NCBI GenBank assembly: GCA_038373885.1
Contig: JAWZYV010011610.1
Coordinates: 744,001 to 808,000, forward strand
DNA: 64,000 bases
From: Cheiracanthium punctorium
Lineage: Eukaryota; Arthropoda; Arachnida; Araneae; Cheiracanthiidae
Direction: 5' to 3'
Made by a program: the position numbers and the translations under genes. Numbering within the stretch: the stretch's first letter is position 1; each line of letters starts with the position of its first letter. Below, one piece after another: positions 10,970 to 20,959 of the stretch. Under the pieces are notes generated by a model that worked only from the letters and a program-made list of their open reading frames with translations, did not search any database and was not told the DNA's origin.

Positions 10970-11875
10970 TCAATGGTATTTCGGTATCGAACCAGCAACT
11001 GTCTGGTTACTAGCAGACTTCGTGCGATTACACGGTCATTCGTAATCGATTATAAGAAATGATATGGATTACGATTGCTAACAGTTTCCAAAAAGATTAG
11101 TGAATGTTAATTTAGTAAACTAACAGTAATCTTGGTGTTAAACAAATCAAAAACCTGAAGAATTCGACAATAATGTAATTTTATCATAGCATTTTGTAAA
11201 ATACTGTTTTAGTCATCGATTACAGTCGACTGTAATCGGCACGAAGTCTGGTTACTTAGCCCATGGAAATCAGCAGCAGCAAAAAGGTGCTTTTACAGCT
11301 AAATGTAATGTGTTATATAAGCGCACCTCACAAGTGCTATCAGGCGAGATTTTCAAGGAAGTCAGGCAACTTTTAGGAAGGACTTGTCGGTCGTTACCTC
11401 TACAACGAAAATCTCTAACTTCTTACTGTCTGAAGCAAAAAGTTAGCCGTTGCAAGAAGGTGTGTTAATTTCTTTCCCACAAGTAGGGGAAAGGGGGGCA
11501 CAATAGGGCAATGCATATTTTTCCTGTGATTCAAATGCTGAAAAATTAGAAAAGTATGCCATAGTTTAGTTAACATCCATTGAAACACTGTGGAAACTAA
11601 GTTACTGTTACAATTTAAATCTTGTAGGGAAGTTGCAGCCACTTGCGTTATAATGAATTTTAAAAATTTCTGCTAAACTAGTTAGAGAACATCACGAAAG
11701 ACCTAAATTTGGAATTCAGAATAATTCCGGCAGTCGAGGCATAAGCAAAGCAAATTACGAAAGGCAAAACGTCAACTATCCTGCTGTATAGTTACGCTGA
11801 TTCCTGACTTACTGAAACTGTAACAATTCCGGGTAACCACTATAAGATAAAATTTTTATCGTCACTAATCCAAAC
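10970..11875. other. Gene-free interval
   Basis: No gene, RNA or recognisable repeat boundary was seen. Confidence 0.5.
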
Positions 11876-11879
11876 TATT

Positions 11880-12457
11880 TAAATAGTTAAGCACAAAAAG
11901 CGTAATGACATCTACATTGTTTGAACGATCCGCTTGAAAATTTTCGTAATTATGTATAAAAATATAGAGAACAATCTGCGCTACTTTAAAAATCTGAAAA
12001 TCCACCCCTTCCCTAATTTTCAAGCAATTTTTGTTCCGCTGTTTTCAGCTCCACTTCATTTCCGAGAGTAAAAAAAGTTAATCATTTGCGTGACAAAATG
12101 AGCAGTCGCAATTAAAAGTCATCAGGCTTTGAAGGAGTAAATGCGAAACCAATTCTTTTAAAATAGTTTTTCCAGAGTACATAGTTAATGTTTTTTCACA
12201 AATAAAATGATTTCGTCTGAATGAAGCATTGATATAAACGGGCTCTTGCCACAAAACGCAATCGTTCAAATGCGAAAGGTTTCCAGAAGAGCGAGAAATT
12301 CGATTTGGGTATATAATAAAAACTGAATATGAAGTTATTTATTTGAAGTGGACGAAGATTAAAAAAAAAAATATTGAGCGAAGACATATTTTTGCCGAAT
12401 GTTTTTTCTAGCACCCGTTGTAATGGCCTCCACAACGAGCTTTGATTTCTAGTTGCT
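11880..12457 (-). mobile_element. Dispersed repeat, family X (ACTAG..CCCG-type end)
   Basis: On the minus strand it begins with AACTAGAAATCAAAGC and runs through 'cattacaacgggtgctagaaaa' landmarks. The same order of words occurs at 41820-42885 (minus) and 47815-48110 (plus), and the distal part also at about 16550-16890 (plus). No ORF is conserved. The 'ACTAG' start and lack of terminal inverted repeats recall non-autonomous Helitron-like or retroposon sequences, but I cannot assign a class. Confidence 0.6.
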
Positions 12458-12459
12458 AA

Positions 12460-13430
12460 TGTTATTCAATACTGTCAAAGCAACAGTATTGGCTTCCATT
12501 ATAAGTACGCTCTGGAAGTTGAGATTGAGTAAGTCTTTTATAAAATGATAATTAAGGTTGTAACGTTAGGAAGATGGTGCGGGGGGTCGCCTCAAGCCTT
12601 AAAAAAAAAACTGTTACGTAATTTATGGAAGCCCCCTATTATAGTCCATCTTAGAGATTTGATATGACGGGTTAAGTTTCAATAGCATTATACGGTCGTC
12701 TACTGAAAAAGATAAATATTATTGGTGAAAGAAGATCTCTGAAAGCTAGAATTTTTATCATAATATGGCATGAAGTCAAACCAACACGCACATTAGACCA
12801 CTACTTTCAGCGTAACGGTTCTATTGCTGCTCAAAAGTAGAACAATTGAACGGCAAGTTTGTAAGCCAGTGTGTGATTGTCGCTCTTAATGGCTTAGATA
12901 AATCTTCATTAGAACATGGAATGGAATAATGGGTACAAGAATAAGGGACATCTCTCAGTCGTGCGATTGCTCCCTATGACATCGTTCAACATAAGACAAA
13001 TAAAGAGAACGTTCGAACTTCATTTGACAGATTAATGGCTGTTTGCTGAATCAAGATGATACGTCTATTGTCCTGCAATTAAAACTAGCGAGGCAGAGAA
13101 AACCGAGGCTTGTTCTTTGCATCTAACGAAATAGCTCTAACGAAATATCGAACGAATCGAAAAAATATCGAAAAAATACATCTAACGAAATATTATCAGC
13201 TTTTTTAAGGGAAGAGTGTGTGTGGGGGGTGGGGGGTGATCAGTCCCAGAAAATAATTTTTGACAAAAAAAAAAAAAAAAAAAAAAACTTTGAACTGGGG
13301 AGAGGAGGAGAGAGAAAGGGATTTTCAAAATTTAATTTATTTTATAACTCATTAAATTATTGACATTTACTAATTTGAAAATATACTTCTATGTAATGTA
13401 TCGAACCTACCAATATTCAAGAGATTGTTT
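12460..13430. other. Gene-free interval
   Basis: A 23-base A run lies at about 13266-13287, preceded by a G/T-rich patch at 13218-13240. Nothing else is recognisable. Confidence 0.5.
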
Positions 13431-13434
13431 GTTG

Positions 13435-13655
13435 GTTAACCCTGCACAAAGGGCATCTGCTTATGAGGGGCAAGCCTTCGGTTCAGGAATTTTCAAGGGA
13501 TTCTAGCCCGTATTCACGTTAGATCTGGAGCAAAAAAGGCCAAAATTCAAGACCATTAGATCTACAATCGCACGATTGGCCCGAACCCAGGACATTCACA
13601 CATCAGCCATCTACCATAATTAGTGTCTTATCCACTCGATAATGCTGTGAGCAAA
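13435..13655 (-). mobile_element. tRNA-derived SINE copy, family S8
   Basis: Read on the minus strand, a tRNA-like head (box B-like word near 'cctgggttcgggcc') is followed by a body with 'tggtcttgaatttt' and 'agatctaacgtgaatac'. Similarly arranged copies lie at 37320-37550 and 43560-43775. The internal tRNA promoter boxes would allow RNA polymerase III transcription in an intact copy. This one is diverged. Confidence 0.7.
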
Positions 13656-14119
13656 TTCAAAAAATTATTAGCCTTTAAACATATAGATAATAACATTCAG
13701 ACTCCGAGAGAATTTTTTTAAAAAATGAATTTATATCTAAGTTAATAATAAATGCATTTTTCTCATCTATTTTGAAAGTATACCACACAAATTTCAGTTT
13801 TCAAAATTAATTATTGCAATCACTTCACTTTTAAAAAAAAAGACTGAAGCAACACTATATGGCGTAATTCTGTGTGTTCTACTACCCACCAGTTTATCCG
13901 GGTTCGAATCTTCTTGAAGGAATCCCTGGAGGAGATACAAAATCCTGCAAGCGATGGCAGCACTACATTTTTTTCTCAAATCGAACTCTCATTTTTTTTT
14001 TCTCCTACTGGTCACTCAGAGGTCATCTTGTGACCATATTGTGGGTCACAATGTGAGCTGTCTTTTCTTGACAAATAAATGCGTCCATATGATCGGCTTT
14101 CGCAGATGAACTTAAAAGA

Positions 14120-14232
14120 AACAGCGTAATGGTTAGGCGGTTGCGCTGTTATTCAAAGATACGGGGTTCCATCCTCGGGCTAAGGTAAGTTGACTGAACC
14201 TTTCATCCCTTAACTAGGTCAGTAAATGAAAA
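14120..14232 (+). mobile_element. tRNA-like SINE head
   Basis: 'gcgtaatggttaggcgg' resembles box A and 'ggggttccatcct' resembles box B, spaced as in a tRNA-derived SINE. No cloverleaf can be drawn with confidence, so it is a SINE remnant and not a tRNA gene. Confidence 0.5.
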
Positions 14233-14386
14233 GTAAGTAATAAATGTCAGTAAGTAATAAATGAAATTCGTTCGGTTAGGTCAGTGGGGGGAGGGGGGAG
14301 GCCAAAACCGAGCCCAGGCGAGTCCTTTAGTAAAATTTATCTAGCTGCAAAAGCTCGAGTCCGTAGAGATCTGTAGCACATGCAGC

Positions 14387-14752
14387 TTGAATAAAGAGAA
14401 CGCTCTGCAAACACGCCAAATACATGATTTGTCTTCCTTGCTTTCAACCAGTCACATGAATGACAGAGACGATCATTCAAATCTTCCGATGAGAACTCCG
14501 GCATTCAAGATAAAATCTGCCGAAGCAATAAGCATGCATTACACGCAGCAGGCCCTTAAAGCAGTGAGTATGCTTCAAGTAGAAACATCCCACATAAAAC
14601 AATTCTCTGTTACGCCACAAAAAAACAGACCGACAAAGGGAGGGCGGGAGCAAAGCGCAAAGAACAAAAAAGTAAGCGTTCTGGAAAAAGACATGCAAAC
14701 ACCACAATTTGATCCGTTTATCGAGTTAGGCACGCATTTAGCAGCAAACTGA
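14387..14752 (+). CDS. Unrecognised open frame, 121 codons
   Basis: This is one of the longer frames not explained by a repeat. The predicted product is hydrophilic and Lys/Gln/Ser-rich, with no signal peptide, membrane segment or motif I recognise. There is a stop at its end and no obvious splice donor within it. The local sequence is GC-richer than the surroundings (14.4-15.1 kb), which raises the chance of either a host exon or an unrecognised repeat. A frame of this length is also expected by chance in 64 kb, so confidence is low. Confidence 0.15.
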   Translation: MNKENALQTRQIHDLSSLLSTSHMNDRDDHSNLPMRTPAFKIKSAEAISMHYTQQALKAVSMLQVETSHIKQFSVTPQKNRPTKGGREQSAKNKKVSVLEKDMQTPQFDPFIELGTHLAAN

Positions 14753-15120
14753 AAATTCGACGCGATTGTCACTACTCGAGTGAGTGGACACGAAAACGAC
14801 CGGTTGGCATACTTCGATATCTATCATGTGCAAACAAGGACGGGGCCATTGTTTGCACAGGTTATCGGACCACCCCATCGAAATTTATTCGCATGCAGTG
14901 ACCATACGAATGATCATTCAAATTAGGAACAGACACCCACCGAAATCCGATGACTATCGCCGTCTATATTCCGCGATGATGGATGGTTTGGGGCATCACG
15001 TGCCTGAAAACTTGAGCGCCTCTCGATCTGAACATGGACAGACAGTTCCTAATTCATACAGCATGTATGAGTATGCGAAATATAAGTGGGAATCTAAAAG
15101 ACATTTTCGATTTGTTTTAA

Positions 15121-15277
15121 CCCTTTGAGGCGCAACCTTTCCCAATGCTGAAAAAAAGAGCAGCCGTTGCCATCGTTCGACTTAACTACCAGCAAGATGG
15201 CGGACGATCGAAACGTTCATCGCGTGCCACAGATCTAGAGATCCTTTTTTGACGCAGCTGGCTGTGCGCACAGCCAG
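15121..15277 (-). mobile_element. piggyBac-type MITE, family P, truncated
   Basis: TTAA (15117-15120) precedes CCCTTTGAGGCGCAACC and the usual family body, which stops at a perfect 20-bp palindrome, CTGGCTGTGCGCACAGCCAG (15258-15277). The other half is absent. Confidence 0.8.
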
Positions 15278-15543
15278 TACCATTTCCTGCTTAAGAGCAT
15301 GAGATATTAGTATACCAAATTCCCATGCATTAAATCCCTTTTTAGTCCTCACTTTTTATGTTTCTAACTTTTAAATTTCTTGGAAATCGAAGAATACAGG
15401 TTACAGCAATTAAAGCACGGATCGACAGGCACGTACTGGAAAGAAGAGTGAAGATCCCGTGTTCGGGCCTACTGCGAGGCTGTCGATCTAACTGTCGGGA
15501 GTTTGGGTCGGTTTTCTCCTTATATAACGTGAGTACGCGTTAC

Positions 15544-15819
15544 CCCTTTAACGCGCGGTGTCCTCGCTGTGAGGACACAAAACTCAGATGTTTCGAGTTG
15601 TCAGTCACGAAGAATAAATTTGATTTCTATAAAAATACCAGCAACATGGCGTTCGATCGAATCGTTCATCGCGTGCCACAGATCTAGAGACCAATTTTTG
15701 ACACAGATGGCTGTGCGCAGACAGCCAGTCGATCGACCGCTATGTTGCTGGTAGTTAAATCAGGCGGTGGCAACGGCTGCTCTTTTTTCAGCATTAGGAA
15801 ATGGTTGCGTTTCAAAGGG
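15544..15819 (+). mobile_element. piggyBac-type MITE, family P
   Basis: Bounded by TTAC (15540-15543, a mutated TTAA) and TTAA (15820-15823). The left end CCCTTTAACGCGCGG and the right end TTTCAAAGGG match the family. It is shorter than the 8708 copy through internal deletion. Confidence 0.82.
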
Positions 15820-16083
15820 TTAAGAAGTCCTCCGTCCAAGACACCTTCCCTTAGGCAGATGCCCTTCGTGCAGGTTTGCCTTAAACACAATACAATGAAA
15901 TACCGTCTACTGATAAGAAAAACAGCAAAGATTCGCCGAATCACAGGTTCTATTCCCAGTGGAGTTCAAAAGCACTTTTTCTACTAACAATAAGTCTCTT
16001 GAATGTTTTAAGATATGCACAAGAGTGCATAACTCCATGCCGTGCTTTAGCGCTCGGTTGAAATTTTCTTCTATATTGGTACT

Positions 16084-16109
16084 TATTATTATTATTATTA
16101 TTATTATTT
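16084..16109. repeat. (ATT)n microsatellite
   Basis: About eight direct ATT units. Confidence 0.9.
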
Positions 16110-16549
16110 GCAACAAATAACTCATTCAGTAAGTCATTCGATTGTTACATTATACTATGTACCAGTACTACAGTATATAATTTAACGTCTGTGTACCATG
16201 TTTCATCAAAATTCTATTTTTTAAAAGTGAATTATGACTTTTGAAAAAAATTATATAACTCTTAATTTACATTTAACAATTCTTATCTATGATTCGCGAA
16301 ATAAGAACATTAAGGACTATTTTCAGTTTATCGGAATTTGAGAATTTTTGGAATTATTTCGCCACGTAATGTGTGGGTTAAAGTCTTTCAACCTAATTGG
16401 GTTTCTAATGCATTTTTAAACTCGGGACATCGAAATGATTTCAACATCGCTTACTATATGTGTAACTGAATTCTTGAAATCAAGGAAAGAATTCTGACCT
16501 GTTAGTGTATGAGACATTTCGGTGGGTGCAATTTTTTATCTGTGCAAAT

Positions 16550-16890
16550 CTGCAAGTCGATCGGTCGAATGGTTTGAATTTTATTACGTCTTTAAACCTC
16601 TAAAACGGCATTTACGAATGGCAAAAATTCCGAATCAGTTTGTTTAAAAATAAAACTGTGACGCATTTGCAATAGCTTTTGATTTTTCTACTGAAATAAA
16701 ACAATTTCCTGAAATTAAAAATAGTAAAAAAAAATAATAATAACTAGCTAAAAATCAGTGAAAGGGTAGATTTTCAGATTTTTAAAATGGCGCAGATTGG
16801 TTCCTTTTTTTTCACATAATTATGAAAAATTTCAAGCTGATGGTAACAACGACATAGATTTATTCCGTTTTCAATATTCTTTTGGTATAA
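16550..16890 (+). mobile_element. Diverged family X fragment
   Basis: The reverse complement of 16770-16870 matches the distal part of the 11880-12457 copy ('aatctgcgc', 'aaaaatctgaaaatc', 'ccct'). The boundaries are unclear. Confidence 0.45.
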
Positions 16891-16899
16891 TGGCGGTAA

Positions 16900-18195
16900 A
16901 GTTTTCTTTTAGAGTGGTACATTTAGGCTTTCATTTATAAGGTTTAAAAGCAAATATTTAAATACAACTTTTAAATCAAACTTTTATCAAGTGCAAAAAA
17001 AATTCTTAAATTATTTTGATAATGAGAACTATTCGAAATAAGTCTAACGGCCGTATTCTTGACATCCGTGCGTTAACCCCTACAGGCGTTAAACAGGCAT
17101 CAAATGTATAGCCATTCGACATCTGATCCTCGTTTTGGTGGGTTAACACGGTTGTCAAGTATTTGATGAATACGCCCATAACTGCCCCGAATTTCTTCAT
17201 TATTCATTAACTTAAAATACGATTTCAAATCTCTTTTAACGGATTGAATTTTTATTTTCTAAAGTTCTTTTAATCTTCAAATATATATATATATACATAC
17301 AACTCCAGATCCATCTCTATTTCTCACGGAACGCCGGATGTTATTTTTGCTCTAAAAAAGAACCTTTTTAACCCTTTACGCTGTATGTTCGACTCAGAAA
17401 CGCAGATAAGGTTCAGAGATCACAACCGAATCCAATTGATTTACAGCCTCACTGATAGGATTAGAACAATGGTAATTGAACTTACAAGTGGCAACAGGAG
17501 ATTTAAAGCCCAGTCAACTCGCAGATTGCATCGAAAATCAAATGGAAAAAAAAAATCACCATTGTCTTTTCCATAATATTCTTCCGGTCAGAACTTCCGC
17601 GGGTGCAAATGCGACAAGTACAGAAATAGAAGATCGGTGTGTGGTCGCAGAGGAAGACATCATTTGAAACAATAAGACATTAAAAGGAAGCTGAAAATGC
17701 CGCATAAGTTGAATCTACAGATTAAAGGGGTAATCTTATGCAAGTAACAATAAAAAGGAATCTAAAACTGCGCACCATTTATCAGGAAGAAAGTGATGAT
17801 AACTCAGATGACTGTTTTCCAGATTCAAATAAACAAGCAAACACTCACGTATTTTTTATTTTTTATATTACAAAATTTACAACTTCTATAAAATCAGAAC
17901 CTTGTTTTTCAGGTCTTTTGATTATGTAACTGAAGATCTGAGTAGATGAACATGTTAAAAGTGACGTTTGTTGATAAAATAGAGGTTCCCAGAAGACCGA
18001 ACATATTAAGGACTGCATTAAATATTGGACGTTCATTGGTTCTGCCAGCTATTATAAGGCAGTTATGAGTACAGTAAAATGTTATGTATACATCAGTCAC
18101 ATAGGCAGAAAATCGGGGAGGGCCCAAAGTGGAAAAAGAATTTCTGGCAAAAAGATTTGAGTACTGACATCCAATTGACAAAAATCTAAATTTCA
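16900..18195. other. Gene-free interval with possible decayed transposon
   Basis: TTAA followed by CCCTTTACGC occurs at about 17369 and could be a piggyBac-type left end. Further in, an acidic frame at 17738-17929 (EESDDNSDDCFPDS) resembles the acidic stretch seen in the piggyBac-like remnant at 32 kb. No right end was identified and the frames are broken. A short (AT)n lies near 17282-17295. Confidence 0.35.
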
Positions 18196-18197
18196 TT

Positions 18198-18227
18198 GGG
18201 GGTCCAGGCCCCCTGGCTACACCCCTG
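18198..18227 (-). mobile_element. Solo end of a hAT MITE, family A
   Basis: CCCTGGCTACACCCCTG is the inverse of the family A left end (CAGGGGTGTAGCC), preceded by a G/C-rich tract. No partner end was found. Confidence 0.5.
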
Positions 18228-18229
18228 AT

Positions 18230-19560
18230 AAACAATATGAAAAAAGTCATTCTGGTAACTTCACAGTTGATTACCTCAAATTCATTTAATTGTCACTTAA
18301 CATGTTCATCCACTCAGCTCTTCACTTGTAACAGCAAGTGGTAAATCCTATTGAATAATCCGTATTCAAGATTCTACTTCTATGTGTTGATTCATGAATG
18401 TAGACTGGTGAAATTGAAGGGGGGGGGGGCTTAACAAAATTATAAAAATCAAGCAAGAAACTCTGTCTATAGCAATCAAATATTTCTACAAATTTTACAA
18501 AAATTGCCAATTAGTACACTGTTCATTCGCACGCTTGGTCATCCCCCTCCCCCTCAAAATTAATACAGATAAACAAAAAAGCTAGGATTCTTTGACTCAC
18601 CAAATATAGCTTAAAAACGGTGGTATATAGTATTTAAACGTTCTATAACTTGCTTACAGTTGAAGTTAACAAATAACGTATCTCAAAATCGGCAGCTGTT
18701 AACTTAATTTTTAAAATGACATACCACTTGCTTAAAATGCGTACATCGGAAATTCGGTCATGAAATTGACCTGATTGCAGCCTGATTATGATACTACAGG
18801 CCTCTCAATTTATCCTCGTTTTTTAAAATTCCTACCTCTATAAATAATAGAGTAAAATGTTTTGCTTCTTCAACAGTTGTTAAATGTTCTTTTAGATGTT
18901 AAGGTTTCGTCTATGAAACCATTAAAACTCTAGGCTATATAAATAAAACTTTGATGAAGGTATGAATTTAAAAAAAAGAGGACCAATTGAGAGGCCAGTA
19001 CTATGATCTGACAGGATAAAAGTTTTTTGCGAAACACAGTATGAGAATTGACCTGCGGGATGTCAAGAGATCTTGCCCAATTGAAAACTGCGATGGCTCT
19101 GAATGGAGTACTAATGGATTTATGTAAAGAAAAGATGTACTCAAGCTAAGAACAAATGGACAGCAAAAAAATAAAATGAAATTTTACATTACTGCATGAG
19201 GAACGGTTAATCTGTTCGTTTAATTTGTCATGTAACTACGAAAAAGGGAGCAAATAGGTTAAAATACATAAGACATTCACTTGGTGAAAATTCTGGTTAT
19301 TTTTTAAGTATTTAGAACTGTGCTTATATAAAATGACGTCTCTAAGTCGGACTATTCAGATTAACACAACGAACTCACGTTAAAATTTAAATTTGAGAAA
19401 ATAATAATCTTAATGTAAGGGCAAAATGTTCATTATGCAAAAAGAATAAACAAAGATATTCTAAGTGTAAATGAAATGTTTTGAATTTTGTTTTACATGG
19501 TTTAACATCCTCTTCTCAGGTTTATGGGACTTCGAGTTTTTAAACTTTATATGTCAGACA
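18230..19560. other. Gene-free AT-rich interval
   Basis: Nothing recognisable apart from a G run at about 18420-18430. Confidence 0.5.
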
Positions 19561-19571
19561 TTGAAGTGTCC

Positions 19572-19718
19572 AACATAGCCCAGTGGTGTAATGGTGCTGC
19601 CGTCCCACAGGTTCGGAGTTCGATTCCCGGGCTGGACAATGTTGACACAGCGTTTTATCCCTGGAATGGGTCGATAAAATCAGAACCACTTGGGGCTGAC
19701 CATCTGGCTTTGGCATAT
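19572..19718 (+). mobile_element. tRNA-derived SINE, interrupted
   Basis: 'cccagtggtgtaatggtgc' (box A-like) and 'gagttcgattcccgggc' (box B) are correctly spaced for a tRNA-like head. The body is cut at 19718 by the transposon that starts at 19719. No poly-A tail is visible beyond it. Confidence 0.75.
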
Positions 19719-20307
19719 CAGGATGTCTACCGCTCCGGAAAATCCGGAAAGTCTGGAAAAAGCCGGGAAATTGGAAAATGGGTCCTGAAAGTCTGGAAAA
19801 AACCGGGAAATTGGGTAATGGGTCCGGAAAATTCACCAAAATAATCAATTCTTTTGCTTTTGTGTGCTTTTTTTTTACCCTTTCTTTCTTAGTCAGAGTG
19901 GAAACCGAAAGCAACTGCAACGCATTTTTGGGACCGCAAAAGCTTCAAGCGATGTTTTGTATAAGGAGGGAAAACTGGGGGCTCATCCATCGTGACGGGA
20001 GGGTAAAAGACAAACTAGCTTACTTAGTAACTTATGGCTTAGAACCGTATTTCCGAGAACAGTTAGTTAATTCTATGAGAAAGTGCGACTACTTCTGTTT
20101 CTCAATGGATGAAAGCTTAATCGTGTATACTTCAGTTCAAATTGATTTCAAGAAGTTGTACAAAATATGCAAATATAAAGACAAGGGAAGGGCATTGTGC
20201 AATTTTCCAAAGTAAAATGCATGGGTCAGGAATTTTTTTTCCCGGGACCTCCCAAAAGTCAGGAAAAAGCCAGGAAATTGACTTTCGGAAATTGGGTAGA
20301 CACCCTG
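19719..20307 (+). mobile_element. DNA transposon with 5-bp target duplication, copy 1
   Basis: The ends CAGGATGTCTACC and, inverted, CAGGGTGTCTACC match at 12 of 13. Both sides are flanked by 'catat' (19714-19718 and 20308-20312). The subterminal region repeats the word GGAAA(T)TGGAAAATGGGTCC twice (diverged). A second copy in opposite orientation lies at 37775-38330, also with a 5-bp duplication. A 5-bp duplication is unlike the 8-bp duplications of other hAT elements here; a hAT5-like or unrelated CAG-ended superfamily is possible. Confidence 0.8.
19880..20213 (+). pseudogene. Transposase fragment with CDYFCFSMDESL motif
   Basis: The frame includes GLEPYFREQLVNSMRKCDYF followed by CFSMDESL. 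A 'fFDESL' block after a 'YFxxxL..S..KC' stretch is familiar to me from uncharacterised hAT-like transposases of invertebrates, where this Asp is probably the first catalytic residue. The family name is not certain. The frame soon ends, and no later catalytic residues are present, so the copy is deleted. The homologous minus-strand copy at 37775-38330 carries the same region with further substitutions and stops. Confidence 0.55.
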
Positions 20308-20319
20308 CATATGCTTCTG

Positions 20320-20765
20320 TTCCTCGGAGCCAGGGCCGTTTTTAACCTCCCCGGCGCTCTAGGCATTGCACTTCGCATTGTTACGCCCCCCCCCCTCCCA
20401 CAAATACACACACATACATTATTTAAAGAGCATCCCTTCCTTCAGTTCTTACCTTGCCAGTTTTGATTAGGGGAGGAATTTTTTCATAACTCTCTTACTC
20501 TTTTCTTTGTTTTTGCTCTTTGGAAAGTCTTTCCATTATCCACCACCACCACCTGTGGACCAGCCGTGGGCAGCCGTAAGGAAAGGATAGCAACATGGTT
20601 TGGGCACTCTTGTTCATTTCTTACCTTACGGCATCGCGGAACACCCACCCACCCTTTTGTAAATTAGTACAGTAATTTAATGAAATCGTTTGCAATCATA
20701 GAGTATACATTATTGTATGAACTGTTTTCAACTTATTAAATATCATCCTTTTCATAGCTTATCGC
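20320..20765. other. Gene-free interval
   Basis: It includes a possible hAT-like left end (CAGGGCCG at about 20331) without a partner, and C-rich tracts at about 20383-20400. No gene. Confidence 0.4.
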
Positions 20766-20778
20766 TTTACTACCTTTT

Positions 20779-20953
20779 TAGGGATGGACGCGAGACGAAA
20801 AATTGGTGTCTCGCGTCTCGCAAAACATCCGAAAAGCTTGTCTCGTCTCGCAAAAATCCCTATATCATAATGTTAAAAATGTTTGTCTCGTCTCACAAAA
20901 ATGCTCTAAATCTCTGTCTCGTCTCGCAAAAAGTCGTCTCGCGTCCATCCCTA
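20779..20953. mobile_element. hAT MITE with perfect 20-bp TIRs and internal TCTCGTCTCG repeats
   Basis: The terminal repeat TAGGGATGGACGCGAGACGA is perfectly inverted at the two ends. The perfect 8-bp duplication 'tacctttt' lies at 20771-20778 and 20954-20961. The TAGGGATG start is typical of Ac-like hAT elements. The interior repeats 'gtctcgtctcRcaaaa' about four times with spacers of 20-30 bases. It is non-coding and looks young. Confidence 0.93.
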
Positions 20954-20959
20954 TACCTT

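Noticed and set aside
13860..13930. GGGTTCGAATCTTC as a tRNA or SINE head
   Set aside because: No box A at the right distance and no cloverleaf.
18100..18227. Complete family A hAT MITE
   Set aside because: Only the right end is present; no left end with CAG and GTAGCC was found.
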